NCBI GenBank assembly: GCA_036401195.1
Contig: DASWVQ010000103.1
Coordinates: 1 to 13,106 of the forward strand
Direction: 5' to 3'
Source: JACDHQ01 sp036401195
GTDB taxonomy: Bacteria > Gemmatimonadota > Gemmatimonadetes > Gemmatimonadales > Gemmatimonadaceae
Length of the DNA: 13,106 nt
Positions 6,275 to 13,106 of this stretch are shown here, piece after piece; within the stretch, counting starts at the first letter, position 1, and every line of letters starts with the position of its first letter. The position numbers and the translations under genes are program-made. Below the pieces are notes generated by a model. The model made no database searches, had not been told where the DNA came from, and was given only the letters and a program-made list of their open reading frames with translations.

Positions 6275-6348
6275 CATTCCGGGCGCCGCGAGGAATCTTC
6301 TGACCCCTCGTAGTGGTCAGTACGGGGGAAGATCCTTGCGGCGTCCGG
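6275..6348. repeat. Palindromic dispersed repeat (GTCATTCC...GAGGAATCTTC type)
   Basis: This element fills most of the gap between rluB and moxR. The left arm at 6279-6300 and right arm at 6328-6348 pair over about 19 of 22 positions with a one-base gap. The core forms a second stem, TGACC (6301-6305) with GGTCA (6315-6319). The leading GTCATTCCGGGCGCCGCGAG is nearly the same as GTCATTCCGAGCGCAGCGAG at 8358-8377, so the family occurs at least twice in this window. No U-tract follows, so terminator activity is uncertain. Confidence 0.75.
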
Positions 6349-6432
6349 TGAGGTGAGTTCGGAGCCTTCCCCCGCCGCCGGGGTAGGACGCGGTACCATT
6401 CTTGAACAGCCCAGCCCGCAAACCAGTCGATC

Positions 6433-6445
6433 GGAGCTCGCGGTG
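6433..6445 (+). promoter_or_regulatory. Shine-Dalgarno and preferred GTG start of moxR
   Basis: GGAG at 6433-6436 is six bases before GTG at 6443-6445. The alternative in-frame GTG at 6353 lies only four bases after the palindromic repeat and has no well-placed Shine-Dalgarno. Its extra 30 residues are low-complexity and unlike the family. Confidence 0.6.
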
Positions 6446-7420
6446 GCCACTTCAGTTTCGTCGTCCTCGGCGGATGCCCGCCTCGTCCAGGAAGTCGCCC
6501 GCCAGGTGGCCCGCCGCGTGGTGGGGCAGGACTACATGGTCGACCGCCTGATGATCTCCCTCCTCACCGGCGGCCACGTGCTGCTCGAGGGAGTCCCCGG
6601 GCTCGCCAAGACGCTCACGGTGCGGACCCTCGCGGAGACGATCCACACCAGCTTCCAGCGCATCCAGTTCACCCCCGACCTCCTCCCCGCCGACGTGCTG
6701 GGCACGCAGGTCTACGACCAGGGGACGGGGCAGTTCCTGGTGAAGAAGGGGCCGATCTTCGCGAACATCATCCTCGCCGACGAGATCAACCGCGCCCCCG
6801 CCAAGGTGCAGGCGGCGCTGCTCGAGGCGATGCAGGAGAAGCAGGTCACGATCGGCGGCACCACCTACAAGCTCGAGGAACCCTTCCTCGTGCTCGCCAC
6901 GCAGAACCCGATCGAGCAGGAAGGCACCTACCCCCTCCCGGAAGCGCAGGTCGACCGCTTCATGCTCAAGCTGCGCGTGGGCTATCCCTCGCGCGACGAG
7001 GAGAAGGAGATCATGCGCCGCATGGCCAGCGGCGAGGCGATCGGGGTGGAGGCGGTGGCGACCCCGCAGGCCATCATGGATGCGCGGCACCGCATCACGG
7101 AGCTGTACATGGACGAGCGCATCGTCGACTACATCGTCGACATTGTGCACGCCACGCGGCAGCCCAAGGACTTCGGCCTCGCCGACATCGTCCCCCTCGT
7201 GGAGTTCGGGGCCTCCCCGCGCGCCACGATCGCCCTCGCGCAGGCATCGCGCGCCCACGCCTTCCTCCGCGGCCGCTCCTTCGTCACCCCCGACGACGTG
7301 AAGGCCATCGCCCCCGACGTGCTCCGCCACCGCGTGCTCACCACGTACGAGGCGGAGGCGGAGGAGGTGACCAGCGACGACCTGATCACCCGCATCCTCG
7401 GCAAGATCGAGAGCCCGTGA
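6443..7420 (+). CDS. MoxR-family AAA+ ATPase
   Basis: MoxR ATPases act as chaperones that activate or assemble partner complexes, usually encoded beside DUF58 and VWA proteins as here. The product is 325 residues, a normal length. Walker A is GVPGLAKT (residues 50-57) and Walker B is IILADEINRA, with D113-E114 as the Mg-binding and catalytic acids. Sensor 1 lies in ATQNPIEQEGTYPLPEAQ, followed by QVDRFMLKL with the family's conserved Arg. The C-terminal helical lid (residues ~200-320) contains ASPRATIALAQASRAHAFLRG, the usual sensor 2 region. There is no signal peptide or membrane segment, so it is cytoplasmic. It opens the Bat operon and its stop overlaps the next start (GTGA). A start at GTG 6353 (355 aa) is possible but less likely. 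I found no convincing promoter between 6267 and 6442. Confidence 0.94.
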   Translation: MATSVSSSSADARLVQEVARQVARRVVGQDYMVDRLMISLLTGGHVLLEGVPGLAKTLTVRTLAETIHTSFQRIQFTPDLLPADVLGTQVYDQGTGQFLVKKGPIFANIILADEINRAPAKVQAALLEAMQEKQVTIGGTTYKLEEPFLVLATQNPIEQEGTYPLPEAQVDRFMLKLRVGYPSRDEEKEIMRRMASGEAIGVEAVATPQAIMDARHRITELYMDERIVDYIVDIVHATRQPKDFGLADIVPLVEFGASPRATIALAQASRAHAFLRGRSFVTPDDVKAIAPDVLRHRVLTTYEAEAEEVTSDDLITRILGKIESP

Positions 7421-8337
7421 CCGCGCCGGCCGCGACCGTCGCCGCGGTGCGGGGGATCCCCCCGGAAATCCTGCGGCAGGTGAAGCTGCTCGAGCTGCGC
7501 ACCCGCGGGCTCGTGAACTCCCTCTTCGCCGGCGAGTACCGCTCGGTGTTCAAGGGGCAGGGGATGGAGTTCGCCGAGGTGCGGGAGTACCAGGTGGGCG
7601 ACGAGGTGCGCAGCATCGACTGGAACGTGACCGCGCGCATGCGGCGCCCGTTCGTGAAGCGCTACATCGAGGAGCGCGAGCTCACGGTGATGCTGGCGGT
7701 GGACCTCTCCGGGTCGGAGCGCTACGGCACCCGGGCGCGCTTCAAGAGCGAGCTCGCCTCGGAGCTGGCGGCGGTGCTGGCCATGAGCGCGGTGCGCAAC
7801 AACGACCGCGTGGGCATCTGCCTCTTCACCGACCGCGTGGAGCACGTCGTGCCGCCGCGGAAGGGCCGCCGCCACGCGCTGCGGGTGATCCGCGACCTGC
7901 TCGCCTACGAGCCGAAGGGGCGGGGCACCGACATCGCCGGTGCGGCCGATCACCTCCTCCGGACGCTCAAGCACCACACCATCGTCTTCCTCGTCTCCGA
8001 CTTCGCAGCCCCCGACCTCGAGCGCCCGATCAAGCTGCTCGCGCAGCGCCACGACCTGATCGCGGTCACCGTCGAGGACCCGAGTGAGCGGGACCTCCCC
8101 GACGTGGGCCTCGCCCGCTTCGTGGACCCGGAGACCGGCGCCACGGTGGACGTGGACACCAGCGACCCGCGGGTGCGCGCCGCCTACACGCAGGCGATGG
8201 GCACCGAGATGGAGGCGCGCCGTCGCCTCCTGCGCCGCCTCGGCGTGGACGAGATCCCCGTGCGCACCGACGGCGACGTCGTGGGCCCCCTGCTCCGCTT
8301 CTTCCGCACGCGCGAGACGACCGCGCGGAGGCGCTAG
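7417..8337 (+). CDS. DUF58 domain protein (MoxR partner)
   Basis: A 306-residue soluble DUF58 protein, the usual partner encoded next to MoxR. The DUF58 signature GMEFAEVREYQVGDEVRSID runs straight into WNVTARM (residues ~49-75). A VWA-like fold follows, with an intact metal-site motif DLSGS (D96, S98, S100), a central strand VGICLFTDRVEHVVPP, and TIVFLVSDF, which carries the later acidic position. No membrane helix is seen, so it is probably cytoplasmic, although some DUF58 proteins have N-terminal helices. The role is inferred from context: an adaptor through which the ATPase acts on the membrane VWA proteins. The start is GTG at 7417, overlapping the moxR stop by four bases. The stop (TAG) abuts the ATG of the next gene. 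Confidence 0.93.
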   Translation: MTAPAATVAAVRGIPPEILRQVKLLELRTRGLVNSLFAGEYRSVFKGQGMEFAEVREYQVGDEVRSIDWNVTARMRRPFVKRYIEERELTVMLAVDLSGSERYGTRARFKSELASELAAVLAMSAVRNNDRVGICLFTDRVEHVVPPRKGRRHALRVIRDLLAYEPKGRGTDIAGAADHLLRTLKHHTIVFLVSDFAAPDLERPIKLLAQRHDLIAVTVEDPSERDLPDVGLARFVDPETGATVDVDTSDPRVRAAYTQAMGTEMEARRRLLRRLGVDEIPVRTDGDVVGPLLRFFRTRETTARRR

Positions 8338-8340
8338 ATG
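8327..8340 (+). promoter_or_regulatory. Shine-Dalgarno and ATG start of the BatD-like gene
   Basis: GGAGG at 8327-8331 lies six bases before ATG at 8338, within the end of the DUF58 gene. This strong, well-spaced site supports initiation at 8338, so the repeat just after it is translated. Confidence 0.7.
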
Positions 8341-9369
8341 GCATTCCGAGCGCCGCTGTCATTCCGAGCGCAGCGAGGAATCTGGCGTCCCGTGCTCGTG
8401 GCCTGCGTGGCGGTCGGTACCCTCGCCCCGCGAGCACGCGCCCAGGCCCCCGCCGGCTCGCCCCAGTACGGGATGGCGGTGTCCGCCGACACCGTGACGG
8501 TCGGCGACGTCTTTCGCCTCTCCGTCCGCGTGCGCGCACCGGAAGGCGCGACGATCGTGTTCCCCTCCGGTCCGGACAGCACCGCCAAGGTCCAGGCAGT
8601 CGATTCCCTCGCCATCGTCCGCGGCAACGTGCCCGGCTTCGTCGAGGAGACGGCCACCTGGCGCCTCGCCGCGTGGGACGTGGGCCAGCAGCCGATCCAG
8701 ATCGGCGACCTGGTGGTCCAGCTCCCCGCGGGCGGCGAGTGGCGGCGCCCCCTGTCGGCCGCCTCGGTGTTCGTCCGCAGCGTCCTCCCCGAGGACAGCA
8801 CCAAGCGCGTCCCCAAGCCCGCCCGCGCCCTCTTCGAGGCCCCCGCGCCCCCGCTCTGGCCCTGGCTCCTGCTCGCGGCCGCGATCGTCGCCCTCCTCGC
8901 CTGGTGGCTCTGGCACCGGCGTCGCCGCGCCGCGCTCGGCGACCCCGGCGAGGACGCCTTCGTTCGCGCCGAGCGTGAGTTCGTGCGCGTGGAATCGCTC
9001 CGCCTCGTCGCCGCGGGCGAGCCGGGGCGCCACGCGGCGCTCATGGTCGAGGTCCTGCGCGACTACCTCGCGCGCCGCTTCGGGCCCTTCCCCCTCGCCC
9101 TCACCAGCACCGAGCTGCTCGCCGCCACCGCGCACGAGCCGCTCGTCCCGCGCGACCGCCTCGCCCCCCTCCTCGCGGAGGTGGACCTGGTCAAGTTCGC
9201 GCGCCGCGCCATCACCGGGGAGCGCGCCACGCAGCTCGGCGCCGAGGCGCGGGCGCTCGTGGCGCGCGTGGAGGAGGCGGTCGTCGCGGCGCGCCGCGCC
9301 GCGGAAGAGGCGGCGGCGCGCGAGCGCGCCCGCGAGGAGAAGCGGACGGGGAAGGAGCGCGCGGCATGA
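8338..9369 (+). CDS. BatD-like/DUF4381-like membrane protein of the Bat operon
   Basis: A 343-residue single-pass protein. Residues 1-37 look like a long, Arg-rich signal peptide: hydrophobic VLVACVAVGTLA and likely cleavage after ARA before QAPAG. The periplasmic part (~38-165) is beta-rich and BatD-like, with phrases such as ADTVTVGDVFRLSVRVRAPEG typical of Ig-like folds. A membrane helix follows at ~173-193 (LWPWLLLAAAIVALLAWWLW). The cytoplasmic tail is helical, with LRDYLARRFGPFPLALTSTE and LAEVDLVKFARRA, as in DUF4381 and BatD C-termini, then an Ala/Arg/Glu coiled coil. Its place between DUF58 and BatA is where DUF4381 sits in proteobacterial Bat operons. The first ~15 residues (MAFRAPLSFRAQRGI) come from a dispersed repeat (8341-8382). 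Start codons at GTG 8392 or 8398 would avoid it, but ATG 8338 has the better ribosome site. It overlaps BatA by four bases (ATGA). Confidence 0.82.
   Translation: MAFRAPLSFRAQRGIWRPVLVACVAVGTLAPRARAQAPAGSPQYGMAVSADTVTVGDVFRLSVRVRAPEGATIVFPSGPDSTAKVQAVDSLAIVRGNVPGFVEETATWRLAAWDVGQQPIQIGDLVVQLPAGGEWRRPLSAASVFVRSVLPEDSTKRVPKPARALFEAPAPPLWPWLLLAAAIVALLAWWLWHRRRRAALGDPGEDAFVRAEREFVRVESLRLVAAGEPGRHAALMVEVLRDYLARRFGPFPLALTSTELLAATAHEPLVPRDRLAPLLAEVDLVKFARRAITGERATQLGAEARALVARVEEAVVAARRAAEEAAARERAREEKRTGKERAA
8341..8382. repeat. Partial copy of the GTCATTCCGAGCGC repeat inside a signal peptide region
   Basis: CATTCCGAGCGC occurs twice, at 8342-8353 and 8360-8371, with an 18-base period. The second copy continues as AGCGAGGAATCT, matching the left arm of the repeat at 6275-6300 with few changes. 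No right arm is seen, so this is a partial or decayed copy. It lies immediately after the start codon and stays in frame, coding Arg-rich residues. Confidence 0.75.
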
Positions 9370-10361
9370 GCCTCCCCACCCTCGGCATCGGCTTCGGCAC
9401 CCCCTGGGCGCTGCTCCTCCTCCTGCTGCTCCCCGCCTGGTGGGTGTGGCGGAGCCGGCATCGCCGGCAGGCCATCGTCTTCTCGCGCACCGCCACCCTC
9501 GCCGCCGCGGCGCGCAAGGGCCGGGGGATCACCTTCACCCTCTTCCTCCTGCGCAACCTGGCCCTCGCCGCCGCCGTCGTCGCCCTCGCCCGCCCCCGCT
9601 CCGCGGGCCGCGCCGAGACCACGAACAGCGAGGGGATCAACATCGCCATCGTGATCGACATCTCCAGCTCCATGCTCGCGCAGGACTTCCAGCCACAGAA
9701 CCGCATCGAGGTGGCGAAGGAGGTCGTGCAGCGCTTCGTGAGCGGGCGGAAGTCCGATCGCATCGGCGTGGTGGCCTTCTCCGGCGAGGCGCTCACCCAG
9801 GTGCCCCTCACCACCGACTACGCCGTGGTGAACGCGGCCATCGAGAACCTCGCCCCGGGGCAGCTCGAGGATGGCACCGCCATCGGAACCGCCATCGCCA
9901 CCTCCGCCAACCGCCTGCGCAATGCCCCCGGGCGCTCGCGCGTGATGATCCTCCTCACCGACGGGGAGAACAACCGCGGCGCGATCGACCCGCGCACCGC
10001 GGCCAAGGCGGCGGCGGCGTTCGGCATCCGCATCTACACCATCGGCGCCGGCACGGAGGGGATGGCGCCCGTCCCCGTGGGCCGCGGCCTCTTCGGCCTC
10101 CGCTACGAGAACCGGCCGGTGGAGATCGACGAGCCGCTGCTGCGCGACGTGGCCGCCACCACCGGTGGCCGCTACTTCCGCGCGCGCGACGCCGTCGCCC
10201 TCCAGAACATCTACAACCAGATCGACCAGCTCGAGCGGGAGCCGGTGCGCACCCGCACCTACGTGCGCTACACGGAGCTCTTCCGCTGGCCCCTCGTGCT
10301 CGCCCTCCTCGCCTTCGTCTCCGAGCTGGTGCTCGCCGCGCGCCGGGGGCCGCTCCCGTGA
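9366..10361 (+). CDS. batA: BatA: membrane-anchored von Willebrand factor A protein
   Basis: A 331-residue VWA protein. Its layout is that of BatA: two N-terminal membrane helices (~9-24 and ~55-75), the VWA domain (~90-290), and a C-terminal helix (~305-325, FRWPLVLALLAFVSELVLAA). The metal-ion-dependent adhesion site is intact, with DISSS at residues 98-102 and LLTDGENN with D199. VVAFSGEALTQVPLT is a typical VWA core strand and loop. Bat proteins were linked to aerotolerance in Bacteroides and to stress survival elsewhere; the molecular action is unknown, though VWA/MoxR pairs are thought to assemble complexes. The start is ATG 9366, overlapping the previous gene (ATGA); the stop overlaps the next start (GTGA). 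It forms a tandem VWA pair with the following gene. Confidence 0.93.
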   Translation: MSLPTLGIGFGTPWALLLLLLLPAWWVWRSRHRRQAIVFSRTATLAAAARKGRGITFTLFLLRNLALAAAVVALARPRSAGRAETTNSEGINIAIVIDISSSMLAQDFQPQNRIEVAKEVVQRFVSGRKSDRIGVVAFSGEALTQVPLTTDYAVVNAAIENLAPGQLEDGTAIGTAIATSANRLRNAPGRSRVMILLTDGENNRGAIDPRTAAKAAAAFGIRIYTIGAGTEGMAPVPVGRGLFGLRYENRPVEIDEPLLRDVAATTGGRYFRARDAVALQNIYNQIDQLEREPVRTRTYVRYTELFRWPLVLALLAFVSELVLAARRGPLP

Positions 10362-12058
10362 GCGCCTGGTTCGAGTATCCGCTGCTCCTCCCCCTCGCGT
10401 TCATCCTCCCGGTGCTCGCGTGGGTGATGCTCCGCATGGGCTCCCGCCGTCGCGCGAAGCGGCTGGAGCGCCTCGGCGAGCGGGCCATGGTCGAGCGCCT
10501 CGTCCCCGCGCACACCCTCGACACCGGGGGCTGGCGCCTGGCGCGGCTCGTCCCCGCGGCGGCGCTGATCGGCGTCGCCGTCGCCGGCCCGCGCTGGGGC
10601 TACGAGCGCAGCATCGTGCGCGCGAGCGGGGTGGACATGGTGCTCGCCCTCGACGCGTCGCTCTCGATGATGGCGCGCGACGAGAAGCCGAGTCGCCTGG
10701 AGCGGATGAAGGAGGAGGTGCGCCGCCTGCGCGCCATGTCCCCCGGCGACCGGGTGGGGATGCTCGCCTTCGCCGGGCGCAGCTACGTGCTCTCGCCGAT
10801 GACCGTCGACGCGGGGGCCCTCGACCTCTTCCTCGACAACCTCGACCCGTCGGTGGTCGGCCAGGCGGGGAGCTCGCTCGCGCGCACCATCCGCCAGGGC
10901 ACGGACCTCCTCCTCCTCGCCAGCGGCGAGGCGGACAAGGCGCTCGTCGTCATGACCGACGGCGAGGCCTTCGAGGAGGTCGCCGACATCGTCGCCGAGG
11001 CGAAGCGCGCGGGAGAGAAGGGGGTGAGCCTCGTCGTCGTCGGCTTCGGCACCCCGCAGGGGGCCACGATCCCCGTCGAGGAGGATGGCCGCGTGAGCGA
11101 GAAGAAGGACGAGGGCGGACAGGTGGTCGTGACCCGCTACCATCCCGAGGTGCTCCAGGCGGTGGCGCAGGCGGCGGGGGGAACCTTCATCCCCGCCGAG
11201 GCGAACGACAAGGCCGCGCGGATCAAGGGCGCGCTCTCGCGTCTCCGCGGCGTGCAGCGTGCCTCGGCGGCGGGGGAGACGCGGAGCCCCCGCTTCCAGC
11301 TCTTCCTCCTCCCCGCCGTGCTCCTGCTCCTGGTCGACACCATCCTCGCCGACCGTCGCGGGCGTCGCCCGCGGCGGGGGAGCGCCCTCGCGCACACGAG
11401 CCTCGAGCGCGGGGCCGCCGCGATCCTCGTCACCCTCTCGCTCGGCCTCTCGAGCTGCGCGCGCAACAACGACGGCGCGCGCGGCGCCGAGGCCTATCGC
11501 GCGAAGCGCTACGCGGAGGCGGCCGCGGCGTATCGTCGCGCCATCGCCGCCGGGGACAGCACGGCGGCCACCACCTACAACCTCGGCACCGCCCTCCTCG
11601 CCGCCGACTCGGCCGCCCCCTCGGCGGAGCTCCTCGAGCGCACCGCCGGCGCGAAGGACCCCGAGGTGCGGCATCGCGCCCTCTTCAACCTGGGGCTGCT
11701 GCACCTGGTGCGCGGCCTCGCCGGCAAGGAGAAGGACGCCGACCCCGACCTCGATGCGGCGCTCGCGGCCTACAAGCAGGTGCTCCTCCGCCGGCCGAAC
11801 GACCAGGACGCGAAGTGGAACTACGAGCTCGCGCTCCGGAAGAAGCAGGAAGGCGGGGGCGGGGGCGGTGGGGGCGGCGGCTCCAGCGCCGAGCAGACGC
11901 CGCAGCCCGAGAAGGAACAGCAGCAGCAGGCGAACGGGCTCGCCCAGCAGCAGGCGGAGCAGCTCCTCGGCAGCGCCGCGCGCGACGAGAAGGACGTCCA
12001 GGCGAAGCGGCAGAAGCAGAATCGCGTGGAGCCTCCGCCGGGAGGGAAGGACTGGTGA
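10358..12058 (+). CDS. BatB-BatC fusion: membrane VWA protein with C-terminal TPR domain
   Basis: A 566-residue protein joining two Bat parts. The BatB half has two N-terminal membrane helices (~5-25 and ~57-75) and a VWA domain (~90-300) with an intact metal site DASLS (D99 to S103) and VVMTDGEAF. A third helix is at 313-332 (FQLFLLPAVLLLLVDTILAD). A short hydrophobic segment (353-366) then ends in the lipobox-like LSSC with Cys367. TPR repeats follow (~374-495: GAEAYRAKRYAEAAAAYRRA, TYNLGTALL, ALFNLGLLHL), with the BatC-like NDQDAKWNYELALRKK, a run of ten Gly (499-508) and a Gln-rich tail. There is no stop or good internal start between the halves. The start is GTG 10358, overlapping the BatA stop. 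The same frame stays open upstream to 8975, but that part is a shadow of the preceding genes. Confidence 0.9.
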   Translation: MSAWFEYPLLLPLAFILPVLAWVMLRMGSRRRAKRLERLGERAMVERLVPAHTLDTGGWRLARLVPAAALIGVAVAGPRWGYERSIVRASGVDMVLALDASLSMMARDEKPSRLERMKEEVRRLRAMSPGDRVGMLAFAGRSYVLSPMTVDAGALDLFLDNLDPSVVGQAGSSLARTIRQGTDLLLLASGEADKALVVMTDGEAFEEVADIVAEAKRAGEKGVSLVVVGFGTPQGATIPVEEDGRVSEKKDEGGQVVVTRYHPEVLQAVAQAAGGTFIPAEANDKAARIKGALSRLRGVQRASAAGETRSPRFQLFLLPAVLLLLVDTILADRRGRRPRRGSALAHTSLERGAAAILVTLSLGLSSCARNNDGARGAEAYRAKRYAEAAAAYRRAIAAGDSTAATTYNLGTALLAADSAAPSAELLERTAGAKDPEVRHRALFNLGLLHLVRGLAGKEKDADPDLDAALAAYKQVLLRRPNDQDAKWNYELALRKKQEGGGGGGGGGGSSAEQTPQPEKEQQQQANGLAQQQAEQLLGSAARDEKDVQAKRQKQNRVEPPPGGKDW

Positions 12059-13106
12059 TCGGGGCCGCGCTCGCGCTCTTCGCGCAGCTCACGGCGGCGC
12101 AGCGCTTTCCGCAGGACTGCCCCACGCCCCCGTCGGCACCCGCCATCGTCTCCCGGGCCCGCATCGATCCCGGGAACGACGTGACCTTCCGCGCCATGGC
12201 CGTCCCCGACACGGTCTACGTGGGGCAGCAGTCGGAGTACCAGGTCGCCGTCTTCCTCGGGGGGGAGGTGCGCGACCGGCTGCGCCGCAATCCCACCTTC
12301 TTTCCCCCGGACATGCCGGGGATGCTCGCGTACGACCTCCCCGTGCCCGCGGGTGACGCCCCGCAGCGGTTCGCGAACCATCGCTGCTACGATGTCCTCG
12401 TGTACCGGCGCGCGATCTTTCCCCTGCTGCCGGGGCGCATCGCCATCCCGCCCGCGCAGCTCGTCTACTCGCTCTCCCTCTCCCTCGGCTTCTTCAGCCG
12501 CGAGGAGTCGCGCGAGGCGCGCACCGACAGCGCGATCGTGGTCGCCATCGATCCCCCCCTCGCCGGCCGGCCGGCGGACTACGCCGGCGCGGTGGGGCAA
12601 CTCGGCATCTCCGCGGCGCTCGACGGCCGCGACGCGCGGGTGGGCGATCCCGTGACGCTGACCGTGCGCGTGGAGGGGAAGGGCAACGTGAAGCTTTTGC
12701 CGCGGCCCGCGCTGGTCGTCCCGTGGGCGACGCTCGTTCCCACCACCGAACGCGTGCGGATCGACACCGCGAGCACGCAGGTGCGCGGGGTGAAGGAGTT
12801 CGACTGGCTGCTCACCCCGCAGGAGCCGGGAACGAAGGCGCTCCCCGGGCTGCGCTACCCCTACTTCGATCCCGACCTGCGCCGCTACGAAGTCGCGGAG
12901 TCGCCCGCGCTCTCCCTCGCGGTGACGGGGGCGCCGCGGGCGTCGGTGGCGATGGGGGACCGCCCGCGTGCCGAGCCCGCGCTGGCGATCCGCGCCCGCG
13001 ATCGTGGCCCGCTGCCGCCGCCGGTGCACGAGCACCCGGTGTTCTGGGCCGCGGGGCTCCTCGCCCCCCTCCCGGCGCTCGCGCGCGCATGGCGCACCCG
13101 CCGCCG
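12055..13106 (+). CDS. batD: BatD, oxygen-tolerance family protein (3' end outside window)
   Basis: The frame starting at GTG 12055 runs without a stop to the end of the window, giving 350 codons, so the gene is cut at its 3' end. The start overlaps the previous stop (GTGA). Residues 1-17 look like a short signal peptide (VIGAALALFAQLTAAQ). The following ~320 residues are beta-rich and arranged as BatD-type Ig-like repeats. They include AVPDTVYVGQQSEYQVAVFL, LLPGRIAIPPAQLVYS, a second unit from GISAALDGRDARVGDPVTLT through VEGKGNVKLLPRP, and TPQEPGTKALPGLRYPYFDP, with the 'G-x-x-x-LP/IPP' phrasing common in BatD. A membrane helix begins near residue 330 (VFWAAGLLAPLPALA). It is predicted to be periplasmic and inner-membrane anchored, as the last Bat component seen. 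Confidence 0.88.
   Translation, partial: MIGAALALFAQLTAAQRFPQDCPTPPSAPAIVSRARIDPGNDVTFRAMAVPDTVYVGQQSEYQVAVFLGGEVRDRLRRNPTFFPPDMPGMLAYDLPVPAGDAPQRFANHRCYDVLVYRRAIFPLLPGRIAIPPAQLVYSLSLSLGFFSREESREARTDSAIVVAIDPPLAGRPADYAGAVGQLGISAALDGRDARVGDPVTLTVRVEGKGNVKLLPRPALVVPWATLVPTTERVRIDTASTQVRGVKEFDWLLTPQEPGTKALPGLRYPYFDPDLRRYEVAESPALSLAVTGAPRASVAMGDRPRAEPALAIRARDRGPLPPPVHEHPVFWAAGLLAPLPALARAWRTRR

Noticed and set aside
4682..6313. 543-codon + strand open frame across scpB and the pseudouridine synthase
   Set aside because: Arg/Pro/Ala-rich noise that overlaps two genes with intact family motifs.
6353..6442. N-terminal extension of MoxR from GTG 6353
   Set aside because: No useful Shine-Dalgarno, starts next to a repeat, and adds 30 low-complexity residues. 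GTG 6443 has GGAG at six bases. Still possible, so noted.
6267..6442. Promoter for the Bat operon
   Set aside because: I looked for -35/-10 pairs. TACCAT (6394-6399) and TTGAAC (6402-6407) have no partner at 16-18 bases, so no call was made.
8975..10357. Upstream extension of the BatB-BatC frame to give a 1027-residue protein
   Set aside because: The frame is open only because GC-rich DNA lacks stops. The extra part is Arg/Pro/Ser noise lying over the BatD-like and BatA genes, while GTG 10358 gives a proper BatB N-terminus.
10268..11704. 478-codon - strand open frame opposite BatB-BatC
   Set aside because: Composition is His/Glu/Gly/Arg-rich with no recognisable motif; it mirrors the codon pattern of the real + strand gene.
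11821..13035. 404-codon - strand open frame opposite batD
   Set aside because: It has no domain motif. The + strand frame from 12055 has a signal peptide, Ig-like phrasing and a four-base coupling to the previous gene.

Overview
This is a high-GC bacterial chromosome segment, densely packed with genes. Gene content and style suggest a Gram-negative, Gemmatimonadota-like organism: signal peptides, an aerotolerance (Bat) operon, many GTG starts, GTGA/ATGA stop-start overlaps, and dispersed palindromic repeats that read as 'SFRAQRGI' when translated. The phylum is an inference from style; no marker here proves it. No tRNA, rRNA, CRISPR array, transposase or phage gene was seen.

Region 1 (1-2184, + strand) is the end of an operon. 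It holds the 3' part of dihydroorotase (pyrC), a class II aldolase-family enzyme that seems to start at a CTG overlapping the pyrC stop, and an unrecognised coiled-coil protein with a Pro-Glu repeat and a C-terminal zinc ribbon. The operon ends at a strong intrinsic terminator (2262-2298). That terminator lies inside a ~220 bp imperfect palindrome (2202-2421) whose arms are built from CCTCGGC-like heptamers.

Region 2 (2428-6266): rpsT (ribosomal protein S20) is on the - strand, with its own terminator and a near-consensus promoter. Diverging from it is a + strand operon with a matching promoter: a site-2-protease-like M50 membrane peptidase, scpA, scpB (chromosome condensation and segregation) and an RluB-type rRNA pseudouridine synthase. 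ScpB has a long acidic tail and the adjoining pseudouridine synthase has a long basic head.

Region 3 (6275-13106) starts with a palindromic repeat and then a complete-looking Bat operon: MoxR ATPase, DUF58 protein, a BatD-like/DUF4381-like membrane protein, BatA (VWA), a BatB-BatC fusion (VWA plus TPR) and a 3'-truncated BatD. Genes from MoxR onward are joined by 4-base overlaps or abutting stop/start codons, so they are probably translationally coupled. By analogy with known MoxR/VWA systems, the ATPase would act with the DUF58 and VWA proteins at the inner membrane, and the BatD-type proteins would present periplasmic Ig-like domains. The substrate cannot be read from sequence.

The most notable points are a dispersed repeat that supplies the first ~15 codons of the BatD-like gene behind an intact Shine-Dalgarno, the BatB-BatC fusion that keeps an internal lipobox-like segment, and the large palindrome carrying a terminator. 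I saw no clearly new biological system; the window is mostly known families with unusual architecture.
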